From positions 21,043,613 to 21,107,612 of the forward strand of contig NC_133223.1 in NCBI RefSeq assembly GCF_040436345.1: 64,000 bases of DNA, given 5' to 3'. Below, piece by piece: positions 33,379-46,794 of the stretch. Position numbers and translations under genes: made by a program. Within the stretch, counting starts at the first letter, position 1. Each line of letters starts with the position of its first letter. The notes under the pieces are model-generated. The model was not told where the DNA came from. It saw only the letters and a program-made list of their open reading frames with translations, and did not search any database. Source of the DNA: Pagrus major (taxonomy: Eukaryota > Chordata > Actinopteri > Spariformes > Sparidae).

Positions 33379-33694
33379 GGTGCACCTGTAGTTTTGAGTA
33401 AGAAATGTTAAGAGAAGAGAGAAATCTTCACTTGTGGATTTTTAATGACTGTCATCAAAGGACAAAACAATATCCTGCTGTTTTATTTTGTTTACGTTAG
33501 CCGGACCCTTCTGAGTAGCTTCCTCTCTAGGGTCAAACAGTGTTCTGGTGACCCTATTCCCCTTGAGGACAGCTTTTTTATTTGGAAATATATCAAATAA
33601 CTATTTCTGAGTTTGTATTATTAACTCATTATTATTGTAAATATTAACTTTCTTAGTTTGATGTTTTTTCTAAAACTACATAGTGCACCTTTAA
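33379..33694 (+). repeat. Short inverted-repeat DNA element, copy 2
   Basis: GGTGCACCTGTAGTTTTGAG at the left and AAAACTACATAGTGCACCTT then TAA at the right. The interior keeps GAGAGAAATCTTCA, TTCTGGTGACCC and TATTTCTGAGTTTGTATT. It is a diverged relative of copy 1. Confidence 0.7.
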
Positions 33695-36600
33695 TCTGTT
33701 AAACTTTTGGATAAAAGATTGCCTTTTGAAAGAAAAAGTCATGATCTGACACCTTTTAGTTCTCAGAAAAATTTATTATTTAGATGACATTTTTGTAAAC
33801 AAGTTTATTATATTATCTTGACATGTCATCCATTGTCCTCCAGGCCTTCCCTCTATATCTCCTCCCCCTCTCCAGCCGCTTATCTTTTCTCAGCCCCTTT
33901 TCTCTACTCATTCCTCTCCCCATGTCGTGCCTGTTGCTGGCCCTCGATTCAGCTGTCCAAAGGTCCGGTTTCAACTGCTCTAAAGGGCGGTGGCCTTCAG
34001 TGTGTGTGTGCGTGCTTGTGTGTATGTGTGTGCATTCTTGAATGGATCCATGACGAAGTGAGTGAGAGTCAGTCAGTCTCTGCAGTTGTTACAGAGAAAA
34101 TATAGGCCTGTTTCATCGACACCATCTATATACTGAAAAGTATCTACTGGGTTACAGTCTGCAGTCTATAGGTCAGTCGCCCAAAATAGATCACATCCCA
34201 TCCTGAGTCAGTTTTAAATAGCTTCACATGCTTGAAGTAGCCATGTGACATATTTACTGTGATTGGGCGTATTAAAGTTAATGGTGCTAAAGACACAGGA
34301 TCATAAAAGCACACACATCCCTCTGTTGAGATATACAGCCCCTCTTTTAAGGACGCATGGTAATGATGATTTCAACTGAACTGTATGAATGTGAACCCTT
34401 CACTCACATAATACTGATAGCTAACAGTGTCCTGATGCTGAGACAATAGGATTTATCTTATAATGTGACATCTTACAGTGTTTGAGTTACTACCCTGCCA
34501 GCAGCTATAGAGCTATGTTACAACAGAGTTATGTTTTTACCCTTGGTTACATAAGGAGCAGTAGGGTTTGACTGATAGAGCTGCTGCCGGGAAGGTCACT
34601 TACAATCTCTGCTGGACTCACATGCACCATGTGTGGGTCTACAAATCCATATCTGCATCATCTTGTAATCCTGCATATAAATGAGCTATTTGTGTGTTTA
34701 TTCTTCAAGTTGAGCGCAAAAAATGAAATCCCCACAAAGTCAGGCATCAATATTTTGGTTGCTGTCAGTCAGAATTATAACCAGGTTAAAGCTGAGTCAC
34801 TGGCATATTATCATCCTGTAAAGTTGTTATGGTGAGCAAGTTGCAGGCGCCTGGTTACACATCCAGCAGTCATGCAATGACATTGTGTTCTATTCTGGAC
34901 TATTTTGGTCTCTTAACCTACTTAGATTACTCTATTGTTTGACATCATGTGTTAGTTAGTTGCGAATTTAATCTCTCTGATGTTTGGTGCTGCACCAAAA
35001 GTCATTCTTCTATAGGGGAACATATGCTGTGGCTTGTTTGTATTTCTTTGGACCACTCACAATCGTCTTGGGCAGCAGAAAGCCCAGGAGGCTGCAAGGG
35101 TGCCCCTGCAAAATAGTGTTGGGGGGAACATTGTTTCACGCTGGGAAGTGAGCCATGGCATTAAAATGACCGAATCCCTGCAGACGAAAAGGCAAGAGCT
35201 GTTCGCTTGTTAGAGTAACTTGCCATTTTCGAAGTGTGGGTTGCTAGCTTGGAGGTTGTTGTTGTATCCCGTAGAGACAAGGGACATGGGAACAGTAACA
35301 CCCAGATAGCAGAATGGATTGGGAACCCAATGGCAGGCTTTATACCCACAATGTACAACTGGTAAGTCAGACATGGAAACATGGTTGAGCATCTCAGGCT
35401 TGGGCCATAACACAGAAACAATGAGCTAAAATAGGCTCAAAAGCTCCACAGAGTTGCAGAGTTGGGTGATGACACAACATGCAATCCTTTCATTTTACAT
35501 TATTGGTTGGATTTAAGCCCACCCAAGGGGTTCAGGTAAAGCAGGCAGTACAGCTGAGGTACTTAGTTTTTTTTTTACTTACTATCCAAAAATTGCACAT
35601 GTTGAATACCATTTGCCCTTAATTCTCAACGCAACGTGACGTCCTTGAATGTATTTAAGTACGCCAGCTTTTGCAGTTTAGCACTGCATGTCGTGAGTGT
35701 GTCGATGTGTGAGCGTATGAATGAATGCTGTTGGTCTATAACTGACGGATATTACTTATGTCAGACACCCGGGGCTCCTGCAGCTGAAAGCCAGCCCAGA
35801 CTTGTGAGGCATCTCTGCACCGCCCTCCCTGTGTCATCTGTGCTAATGTGTTGGTGGTAACGATGATGATAATGAGGAAGAACATAAGATGCTAAACATT
35901 CCTCCGAGAGCTGAATAGAGGCACAACATTTGTTGGCTTCCTAACGAAGTTACATTTAATGGTTCAATTAGCTCTTGGTGATTGCACCTCACGTAGGTGG
36001 AGTGTCCCTTGGCTTTGCATAATATCACAAAACTTGTACAAAAATGTACCAGGAGGGTACGTTTTCCCACCCTAACAGGTGCAACTAAACCAAACACACC
36101 AAAACAGTCCTCAGAAGTGAAATCACCTGTCTGGTCTGGTGTGTAGACACTTTTTCATACACCCTTCGTCCGTCTCCTCCAGTCTCACACTATCCAAACA
36201 GCAGGTCTGTGACCCATGAGCATCAAAGCAGAAGGGGCTGCCTCCCACATCATATCAACACTCATTAGAATCTGCTGTCACTCCAAGTGTAAAGATCTCG
36301 GCAATTTGACTGCGTGACCAGAAAATGACTCAGTTTCCTGCCAATGAAGCATTCAAATGTAATGGGAAATTAAAGTGTTCAACTCTAGAAGCTTTGAATA
36401 ATGAACCAACAAATATTATATCAACATGTTCAGCTGCACTGGCTGAGAGCGAGTCACTTACAGTTTAGGAGAAGCTTGTCTCTCTGTCACACAGACACAC
36501 ACACACACAGACACACACACACACACACACGATTTGTCAGGTGTATTCAGACTGAACGGAGAGGGGGAATTCAGAATTGGAGGCAATACATCTGCAAAGT

Positions 36601-36969
36601 TAATGAAAAGACGCGAGTGGGCATGAAATGATGCAATTTTGCTCTGGGTGCTGCAAACTGTGGCAAAGACACGTCAGTGTGAGCTGAAAATGTTTCGCAG
36701 TCACCTGAGCAAATAATTTGTGTTTATCCTGGAGATGTAGAAATGAATTTAAAGAGACAGCAAGAGTGTGTATGTGTATGTACATGTATATGTGTATGTA
36801 TATGTGTATGTGTGGGGTTGCCAGGGCTGGTGTTTGTGTGTGGTCGCGCATTAATTTCGCAGTGTGTGTGTGTGTGTGTGTATATGTTTATGGGTATGTA
36901 TATGTGTATGTGTATGTGTGGGGTTGCCATGGCTGGTGTTCGTGTGTGGTCGCGCTTTAATTTCACAGA

Positions 36970-37009
<40 letters not shown>

Positions 37010-40000
37010 AGCTGCTAGTGGTGTCAGCTCTATTTTTAGCCTTCCCGTTTGAACTCAGTTATCCCGACACTTTCCCAAAGGATCATGGGACTGAAGACAG
37101 AGCGCAACACCGCCAATAAAAATAAAAATAAAAATAATGATGATGTTTTCTTTTACTGACCAGATAAATATAGCTGCTGACAAATAAATCTAATCTCTGA
37201 TATCAAATATCAAATAAAAATAAGGTTTCCCTCAGATTGGAGTCCAAACACAACAGCAGGTACAAGTATTACTGCAGGAGTCTCTCGCAAGTTCCTTTGC
37301 ACCACATAAAACGCTCTACATGTTTGCTAGAGAGACGAGAGGCCACTGTTGAACACACTGTCGCAGAGACTTCCACACTCCCTGTGCATAATGTTTCACA
37401 TCTCAAAAAGCCTCTCAAAACTACACAACTGTAAAGGTAACACTTCAATAATAACCATCAGTAATACATTGTAAATTAATAGTTCATTTAATGTTCGTTA
37501 ATAGTTATTTTACTGTTATTTTACAAACAAAGGCAGGCTTTATATACCACTAGTCAAGCAGTTTTAAAGGTTTATAAATATCAGTTGCAAATTTATAATG
37601 ACCAGCCAGGTAATGCTTATAGAAGAACTACAAAGTATTTATAAACCATTTACCATTATTTGTTACTTAATAAACAATAAAGAATCGCTTTGTTTTGTTT
37701 GTTAACAGTGACATTAACATATAAACATATATGTACGGATGCAAGAATTAATTGGATTCTCAATTAAATAAATAAAATTGTGAAAAAAAATCTATTGCAA
37801 TTACTGTTAACATCAGGTTTCTGTGGTGTGTGGCCTGGACTTGATGTAAAAATGTCAGATTATTTTCCAGATGAAGCACTTCAACCACAAAAAAGTCAGG
37901 TTGGAGGCCCTACGAAAAACGTAATATGAATTGCTTATTTGCACTTTCTTTCTTCTGTGACGAAAGAAAGACTGTCTTCATTCTCTGACTGTGAGACTTG
38001 ACAAGAGACCTGAGGAATTTCATTTGAATGCACCTGTTCAGTTGTAATTCATCTTCATAGAAATCCAAACAGGTTTCCAAACCCACATACTGACTTCATT
38101 TTCCTTTGCCATTATAAACCAATGCCATAGACGTAAGGGGACAGGGGGGAGAATGCCACTTTCCCAAACCATTTTTAACATATAACCAATGTATGCTCCT
38201 TATCATCAGACAGAATTTCTGTCCTTTCTGGCTCAGATTTCAAGCCTTCCCAGGCCTCCTTCCTGGACCATAACTTTGCTTGTTCCAACGGCAAAGATGT
38301 CTGAAGAGACTTTAACACACATCATATTCTAATGTTGTTATATTACAAGGGCTCAGTTTTGGACTTGACGCTTCACCAACAATGAATCCTGAAGGCTTCA
38401 GGTATCCGTTTTGAGTCAGATGTTGATTCACCTTCTGCACTTATGTGTCAGAATTGATGAGGGGGCTTTTTACCGTCACATATGATGCGAACTGACCTGA
38501 CGTGAACATGATGCTACTTGACTGGAGCTCCTGGAGTTTCCCGGCTGAAGACGACATCATCTGCACAGGACAGAAAATGAGCTACCTACATGTTGCCTAA
38601 CAACCTCAGACACAGAAGCAACAACTGACCTGTAGCCTAGAAAAATCGCTCTTAAATTAGCCTCCGGGTCTCAGCGCGGCTGGTGAAACAGTTATCACAC
38701 AGATACACGCTCACGCAACAAGTCTGAGAATATCAGCGGTACATAGCAGCCAGACCTAATTTTGGGAAAAGGATGCAGTTGTAATATAAAAATATCAGCA
38801 GTCATCTTTTGAAAAATCCTGCACCAGAAAAAGCTAATTAACTGAAGTCTGTTTTATGAATTTCAATGTAATTGCTTTGTGTGGATTATTTAAAAGATGA
38901 CAGAATAAGTTGAAAAAAACATTTTTGGGACATTTCTTTTTCTAAAAGGACATTTATTGAGGCATAATTGTGATAACAGTTCAGTCCATCCTGGCATCCA
39001 TACTTCTCTCATTCACAACGCCCCATGGGTGGGGTATTTGCGGTAGGGCGGGGGCGTCTGGCTTGTGGCATGCTGGGGCAGTCAGAAGCCAAGCAGTGTG
39101 GATGACACGACGGGAAAATGGCATGATGGGAAATTGTTTGAGGATCCCTTTTTAACTACCAGCGATGAGAAACTAAAATACAGAGACAATCTGTGTTTTC
39201 AGTAAACAGAAAACATTGCACAGATCTGCAGATTAGCAATACTTAACGGGGTAAAAGGTGGTGAAAATCCCATGAAATTTTAACGTGTGTGTATAGGTGA
39301 GGGGTCCTCAGCTGGTTTCACCCTTCATAAATGCTGACTGCAGGTTGCCCGGTAACCAACCAAACACAAATACACACATGCCAGTGAGTTGAGCTGTCAC
39401 GCTAGAGTGACACGAGGATGAAAGGATGAGAGTAAAAGGAGGGAGGAAGAGAGACACAGTGATTGCACATGACTGCATGTAGCTGTGTAACATGGTAACC
39501 AGAACAACTCTATGAGCATCTTCTACCAGGAAACTTGTTCCAGATCTATTTTCGGTCTATCTACGGAGAGATATGATATCAAAAGCCGGCAACAGCACAA
39601 TGTGCCTGAAATAGAGAGCAGCGGACATGAAATCAAACCATGTGGTTCATGAGTCACGCTTGATATGAAAGGTTTCTTTCTGTTTTAAAACAGTCCAGTC
39701 GCCCCACACTTCTGTCAGTGGAATGAGCACTGTTTCATGAGAGGACAATGCACAACTTAACATTCAGTACAAGTGAACTCTGCGGAGCTTTAGCGATGCT
39801 AATCCCGTGACATTTACAGACATTCATCGGAGGCTGCCTACGTTATGCCAAGGATAGGATCACCGTGGGCATATCAGGGCTAAAGCCAAGAGTCTGGTGC
39901 TCCATGAGCCAGTCTGTAAGTCTGTTAGTCTGCTTAAATTAAACAGAAGTGAGTTGCCGGTTTAGAGCTGACACAAGTTTCATTTCAAATATAGTTACAA

Positions 40001-41500
40001 ATATTTTTAGTCCTATAATTCTTGAGGAGGGGTTGTTGTAAACTACAGACTTCTTTACTTGTTATTATTTATGTTATAATTATTATTATCATTTATTACT
40101 TTGCAAAATACAAAGGGACAAATTCAAAGAGAAAATAATACATAAATAAATATGTGGATAGATACATTTAAAAATGAATAAATAAAATGAAAAATAAAAT
40201 GGGAAAGTAAATAAATAGGGGAGGTAATGGCATATTAATTTATCTATTGAGTCATTAATTTATTTATTTATTTAATTTTTGATTTTGGCAGCTCCATGCC
40301 CCCATATTCATGGTCATCTAAGGAGAGAAGACGCAAGATTCTTCACCAACCGGTGGCAGCATTTATATGAGATTATTTAAAATTTTAAACTATGTTGTTC
40401 AAATAAAAAAATATAAATTCTGATTGAAAGATTCAAAGATGGTTGTGTAGTTGCAGCAGCTGCTGCCCCTTGTTCAAACTCAGGCAGGAACATTTCCAAC
40501 CAGTTGGTTTTCACGGACACAAGAGGGAGCAAGAGGACAACGAGACAAGCTGAACTGCTGCGACTTCCTCAGTTTAATTATGGCTCTCTGCTTAATGCAG
40601 TGCAGTGCCAATCAGAGGGGATCAATTAAGACAAATGACACAGTGCTGCCAGACTGAGAGACAATAACAATGATGTTAGGAAACATCAGTGATACCCAAG
40701 ATATCACATTTGTCAGGACACTGGGAATGTTCTCTTTGATTAAATGCTGTGGTATAGTTTCCAATTATTGGATCTCAGGGTAGCGTGGTCTAACCTGAGC
40801 TGAGGTGGATTTAGGAGACTGCTCTGAGTGTGTAGGGCCATCCATCCGTCCTTCCATCCTTCCAATGATCTTGTGGGAGGAAACAGTTCAAGTAAATCAT
40901 AAAAATGTTTGGGTGCTGAGGGGGTCAGTCTATACAATGACGTCATAGTGTAATAGTTTTTGTATTAATCTGAACGGCCAGGATAACATGTATCTGATTG
41001 TTATGAACAATAAGGTAAAACATTTTGACGACATTTTGCACTACAGCAGATGGCAAACTTGAACACCAACATACCACAGGTCACAGCAGCCACATCAACT
41101 ACAGTCAACAGCAAGGAGATGAAGAGGGAGAGCAATTCACCAGACTCCCTTAAAAAACTCCCTTAATTTTGTGAGTTGCTGAGTTAGGAGAAACTTAATA
41201 AAGTTTGTTCAGCGCTGCTTCTAACAAATTCATAATTATTTTGGCCTCCTTGTAAATTCGGCACATGTTATAACCTTGTTTTGTGGGGTGCTGCAGCCCC
41301 CCCTAGCACACCTAGTCCCTGCACCCATGGCTTTGTCCCATTGAGACAAATCCTGCATATATATCCTGACAGCTGTCAAACGTGACATTAAACATAAGCT
41401 TGAAACCAGTTTTTTTTTTTTTTTTTTTTTTTAAAAAGAGAGAGAGATTTGGTTCTAAATACCTGTGCACACCTGCAAGCTGTCTGATAGGACAGAAACG
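33695..41500. other. Intergenic between desmin and ptprn, no gene seen
   Basis: Reading both strands I find no exon of a known family, no tRNA and no transposase. Contents: CA repeats (36493-36530), the minisatellite at 36770-37008, AT-rich AAAT-type simple sequence (40120-40280) and a T22 run (41411-41432). Control elements for either flanking gene could lie here but none is provable. Confidence 0.6.
36770..37008 (+). repeat. Two-copy minisatellite, period 106 bp
   Basis: GGGGTTGCCAGGGCTGGTGT at 36814 recurs as GGGGTTGCCATGGCTGGTGT at 36920. Each copy is followed by GTGTGTGGTCGCGC and TTAATTTC, then a TG run, and preceded by a TATG/TGTATG tract. It ends with (GT)18 at 36973-37008. Confidence 0.85.
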
Positions 41501-41549
41501 CTGCATTCGTCACGTTTCGCGCGCATGCATGCAGGAACGGTAATGAATG

Positions 41550-42040
41550 CGTGACGTTTGTGGGACATGAGACGTCACCATCACCCACCCCTCTGCCTCG
41601 AGGCCCTGCTGACGTAGCTGCAGGTCGATACCTCCACCCCTCGAGAGCTCCCCTCTTCTTCAGCTTCTACGTTATTTCCGCACTTGTGCAGTCGTGTTTT
41701 ATCAACCTACTTTAGATAAAACCACGCCCACGTCCACCTCCACCTCTTCCTCCTCCTCCTCCTCCTCCTCATCATCATCCCGCACGCCCCGCCCTTTTCC
41801 CCCCCGTGAGGAATGAGTTCTTTCAGCCCATTTATTTATATTTCTCCGTCACATGGGCTCTGTGGGTGCAGTGTGTGAGCTGTCGACACCGGCTGCGGCT
41901 CGTGTGAACATTATGGGGATTTAAAAGAGGCAGCGAGGCAACAACAACAACAACTCAAAAAAAAAAAAAAAAAGGGGGGGACTCCGCATCTTTCTGTCTG
42001 CGTCTCCTCCTCTGCTGCTGCTGCGAGGCATCAGAGGATC
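41550..42040 (+). promoter_or_regulatory. ptprn: ptprn promoter region and 5' UTR
   Basis: Locally GC-rich with CpGs. It contains a CRE-like AGACGTCA (41570-41577), another TGACGTAG half-site near 41610, a GC box GCCCCGCCC near 41785 and a TATA-like TTTATTTATATTT (41831-41843). Transcription starting near 41870 would leave a leader of about 170 nt, including an A-rich run at 41957-41975. These are sequence matches only. Confidence 0.45.
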
Positions 42041-42116
42041 ATGCAACACCTAAAGCCATGGCGAGCTCTGCTGCTTCTGACCGTGCTGTGGCAGCCAGGG
42101 ATGTCAGACAAATACG
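42041..42116 (+). CDS. ptprn: ptprn exon 1 (signal peptide, residues 1-25)
   Basis: The ATG at 42041 opens [20 protein letters not shown], a typical signal peptide (basic start, Leu-rich core). Donor GTAGGA. A nearby ATG at 42058 is out of frame. The signal and first exon are poorly conserved between species, so the start rests on the signal-peptide shape and on phase. Confidence 0.85.
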
Positions 42117-45100
42117 GTAGGATGATGATGATAGTGATGATGATGATGATGATGAAAGCAGAAATATTGCTGATATATTCCCACAGGTACATGATGTGTC
42201 TGCAGCCTGTGACTTTATGGCGACCTAATCCAGCTGTAGGACACTTTACCCCCCCTGTGGCATCGCTACCAATGTCCTGAGACTTACATTTAGACACATC
42301 TGTATGAGGAGTCTTTTTTGCAGCAGAGATGATGAATGTAGAGTCTAATGAGATGTAACCGAGGCGGGGGGGGAGAGATGCAGGGTGCAAAGAGTGAAAG
42401 GGCAAATAAAAACTGAATCTAGCCAGTTGTTGTATGTCTTCTTCCTCCTGGGGCATTTTGAGGAATCGTGACCCACATCATGCCACCGACACTCCTCGTG
42501 CCATTAGTGATATTATAGCAATTATTTGGAGTATTTTCTATTGAGGAGGGAGAAGAGAAAGTAAGTACAGAGCAGAATCAAACATGAAGCAAGAGACCCC
42601 CCAAAAAAAGTCATACGACAGCAAAAACTGACTCGAGTAACCAGAAGACTGCATTTATTAATGAGAGATGTGTTGTAGGTTGTTTAACGTCTGTATCAAA
42701 TAATAACAACAAAAAACAAGTTGAATTTAGTATTTTTCTACATCTTTTCACTGTCAGTGACGGCAGGAATGGCTGCCACATCAGCAATAGTAGCTGTTAT
42801 GTTAATATTACTAACAACGGCAGCAGCAGTAGTATTTCATATCGATTAATGCTAAAGATAAAGTGATGTCATTCATTTTCTATTTGTAGATTGATGTATT
42901 GTACAGGCGCAATTAGTAATCGAAGCAAAGATGCAACAAGTGAATTCTTACGTCGCCTGTTCGGATGTGGTTCTGTTGCTGGTTTCCCCGAGGTTTTGCT
43001 TTACAGACAAACATTTTTAGACAACCTGCTCGTCTGACATGTGTAGGTGGAGATTTGTGAAGCAGGGAGTGAATTCAATGAGTGATTCAGACAGAGAATG
43101 GAAAAAAGGCCAAATGTTATTCTCTCGCTCAGTTTCTCTGACGCTTTTGTGCTGTCAGAAGAATGCCCCTGTTACTTCTCCTGCTCCCTGTAGATATATA
43201 TATATATGAGTCAATTTGAATAATTTGAGGCATATTTTATGACTGTAGTTTTATCGTGTTAGTGGAAACAACCAGATGCGATGCATCAAGCAGCTGAGAA
43301 ACGATTGTTTGTGGTTTATTAGTGGACATACAGACAGCTACATCGTGATAACAAGGGATGTAAACGTTCAATATTTCAAATAACTTTCAAAATGTGTTGC
43401 CACATTGTTGAAACTCTCATTGTGAACACTGGAAGCATAATATACTTGCAATGTATCACAAAAATACACAAAAACAAGCTGAATAGAACATAAAATGCTC
43501 ATTTTCTCTACAGTTCGCCATTAAAAATAACACATCACTGAGAAAACCTTTGAGAAATTAAGTTAAAAAATCCAACAAAACAATGAGCAATAGACGGCTC
43601 AGCTGGAAGCCGTTCTGCAAGTGGTTTCAGCACCATGGAGAGAAACCACCGTTGCTTCCCTTTGTCCATTCATCCTCTCACGCCTCTTTGTTTCCGTCTC
43701 TCTTCTTTCACACACGCGTCCATCCATCCGTTCATTTGATTAGACATCCATCCATATGTCCCACTGTCCATCCTCTCACACGGTGCGATGTACGCGTTAA
43801 AGATGCTGTCTCTGCAGCCAGCTGTTACCCTCACGGTGGATATCCTGTTGCTATGACGGTTTCCATAAATTTGCTCATCAGTGTCATAAAATTCATCGGA
43901 ACAGTACATGTTGTTTACATTTTGAATTAAGATAATTATTCTGTTTAACAATTAAAGGGACAATTAATAATACAAACCCCATTCACTCCACTCCTTTCCA
44001 TGACTGAATAAACAAGCTGTTTTCAGAGGAAAATAAGGTCCCCAGAACACTGTTTGAAGCTAGAAAGGTGGCAGGGTCCGCCACATATAAAGTAAAACAG
44101 CATGAAATTGTGTTGTCCTTTAAGGTCAGTTTTTTTATTCAGTCATGAAAACAAAGAGAGTTTGTTTATTTAGTTTGTTTACGGGTAATAAAGAGTCAAT
44201 GAAGATATTTCTCTTCTGATTAAAATTTCAAAACTACAGAGTGCACCTTTTTTTGTTTCTGCCAGTCTAAAAACATGCATGGTTGTAACATCAACTTCCT
44301 CAATCAGTGTTGCAATTAAAAAAGAAAAATTAAAATGAGATTGAGAAATATAAACAATTCAAACCCTGGTAAATAAACCAAAAAAAAATGTTTTTGTCAT
44401 TTCTTCCTTTGTTTTAGCTCCATGTTGCTAATGATGGTCCAGCACTACCGGATGTCCTTCCCTGGACAACCAATCAGTGTTTGTTGGCCAGGACTGGCAT
44501 TTACGAGATTCACCTTGAGATTTCTTGTCCCCATTACTCATCAAAATATACTCTCAGGTTTCAAAGTAATAAGTTTGAGAAGTCAGGAAAGAAACACAAG
44601 GTACACACTCTCCCTGTGTGCGCGATGTGTGTGTTTCTCTTCTAACAGAGTCGAGGTGAGTCACTGAAACTGCTGTGAGCAACTGCGTCACGTCAATCTT
44701 CTCTGACCAAGTTTGTTTCGCTCAGTTCACACCTGCATTCATTCTGCTAACCTTCTCACCTGTCAACTGGGTCACATCTGTCTCTTCCTCACACCTACAT
44801 GGACCAACAAACAAATGTCATACCATGTATGCACTTCTTGGTTTTGTCTCTGGGATGTGCAAATGGAGAGGAAAAGTGATTTTTTTTTCTCTGGGAAGTA
44901 GGGAAAAGAGGCTCAGGCTGTGACGTGTAACACATATTCTGCTATCTGACAGCAGCCACCTGCTCCTTCCCACATTGCTCCAAGGCCTTACTCACCACCC
45001 TAAAATAAAAAGCAGTGAAGCGGCTAGAATGAGAAGGAGTGAACAAAAATACTAATGACAGCAGTGTATTCGTGCCCCCTGTTTAATTACAAGTTTTATT

Positions 45101-46704
45101 CTCTTCCCAGTGAATCACATCTACAAAATGTTGGCCAACGTTGTATTTTCAGAAGGTTTTTTTCAAAATAAGATGATTTTAAGTGTCGTGGTTTTTTCAG
45201 AAGTTCCAGGTTTCACACAATTTAATGACACAGCTTGGGGTGAGGGGGCTTTTAAAGCGTCCTCGTGTGATTATATAAAAGTCGTTACAAATGATAAGAG
45301 CAGCGTAGGTTGGCTTCGACAATGGCTGCTTTTAAATATAAAAGTAATGTGTTCTTGTTATGACTGTGCGGTACATTTTACACCAATTACAATGAGCGAG
45401 CCAAGGCCAATCTCACTTTGTTGTGTTCTCGTCGGCGGCATGGAAATCGCCGTGAAAGATTTCACTCTGAGTACCTGTTAGTGAGTCCTCTCTTTGTCTT
45501 TCTACCTCAGGCTGCCTGTTTGAGAGAAAACTGTGCACGAGGGATCAGTTCTGCTCAGATGGTGAGTACAAAACACACACAGAAAGCACACAAAAACACG
45601 CACACAACCAAACAAAATCCCTCTTTTGAACTTGAGCATTAAACTTTTAAGACAGGCTACTTCTCTCAACCCTTACTGCACTTTTACACCACATTGAATT
45701 ATTAACCCTGCATCTGGACACACGTACACTATATGCCACTGGCAGCGTGCCGACACAAACCCTGCGTATGAAAACACACAAACACAAGTCAAGGATTTTT
45801 CCTCCCTCGGCCCCATGTGCCTGTCTCCCTCCGTCACCTGCCCCTCTCCCTTTTTTCCTCGTCTTCTTTATCTAAGCCCCTCCTCCGCCCTGCTGTCTCC
45901 ATGGCAACACTGACATCACTGTGAGGTCGACACCCCCACAGTTGTTGTGCTAATACAGCGATGAGTCACTGACACACACTTACGCACTTCTCTGTGGAAA
46001 TTGCACTTACGCACGGCCATTGGAGAGAATACAAAATGGATCGGCGCATACTTGTACCGGGCTGGAGTGATGCACATATGTGGTTCTGAGGACCGAACAC
46101 CAGAGATCAATACTTGGTGTAATGACTACTCAAAGGTTTTTTTTTAGTCTGATTGGCTGAAATGAGATTTTTGCCTCTCTGATTTCTTTGTCTCCTCAAG
46201 AACCTAAAATGCAAAACAAGCTGTAAACAATCAGTGTGTTCCGTTTGTTAGACACCAACAAATACTAATTGACCTAATTTCTTGGCTTGTGGGAGGAAAA
46301 TATACACAGTCCACAGAGAGAGAGCGTAACAGCCACAGCCTCTGTAGACACACAGGTCTCCTGGTGACTAACACATAAAGAATAACTGTGTTGAGTTTAG
46401 ATGAAGAGGTTGCAGAGGTGTTGGACTGCATGAGGCAACCAGGATGGACAGCACAATGAATAGAACACATTCAGGCTGACGCATCTTATGTGTTATTGTC
46501 AGTATAGTCCCTTTCAATACCATACAATGCATCAGTGTAAAATGTCTGTAAACTGATGCTTTCGCTCACTGGATGACGCTCGGCGTCAGAGCTGTTATGA
46601 AATATTCAAATGCTGGTCGCTTTTTTCCTTGATTATCTAAAATAACCCTTTCATAAAAAGCCTACAGGTATTAATTTTAAGGTGTAATATGATATAATTT
46701 ATAA

Positions 46705-46794
<90 letters not shown>

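Larger units (their letters stand above)
42117..45510 (+). other. ptprn intron 1 (3.4 kb)
   Basis: Contains a TGATGA repeat next to the donor (42121-42154), a candidate RE1 site (43626-43646) and the inverted copy of the short DNA element (43952-44252). No further exon recognised. Confidence 0.8.

Noticed and set aside
32420-41500. Search for DNPEP, RESP18 or another gene in the spacer
   Set aside because: No exon with family resemblance was found on either strand; a very diverged gene cannot be excluded by eye.
41870-41905. RE1-like site near the ptprn transcription start
   Set aside because: Only the GCTGTC half resembles the consensus; the intron 1 site fits far better.
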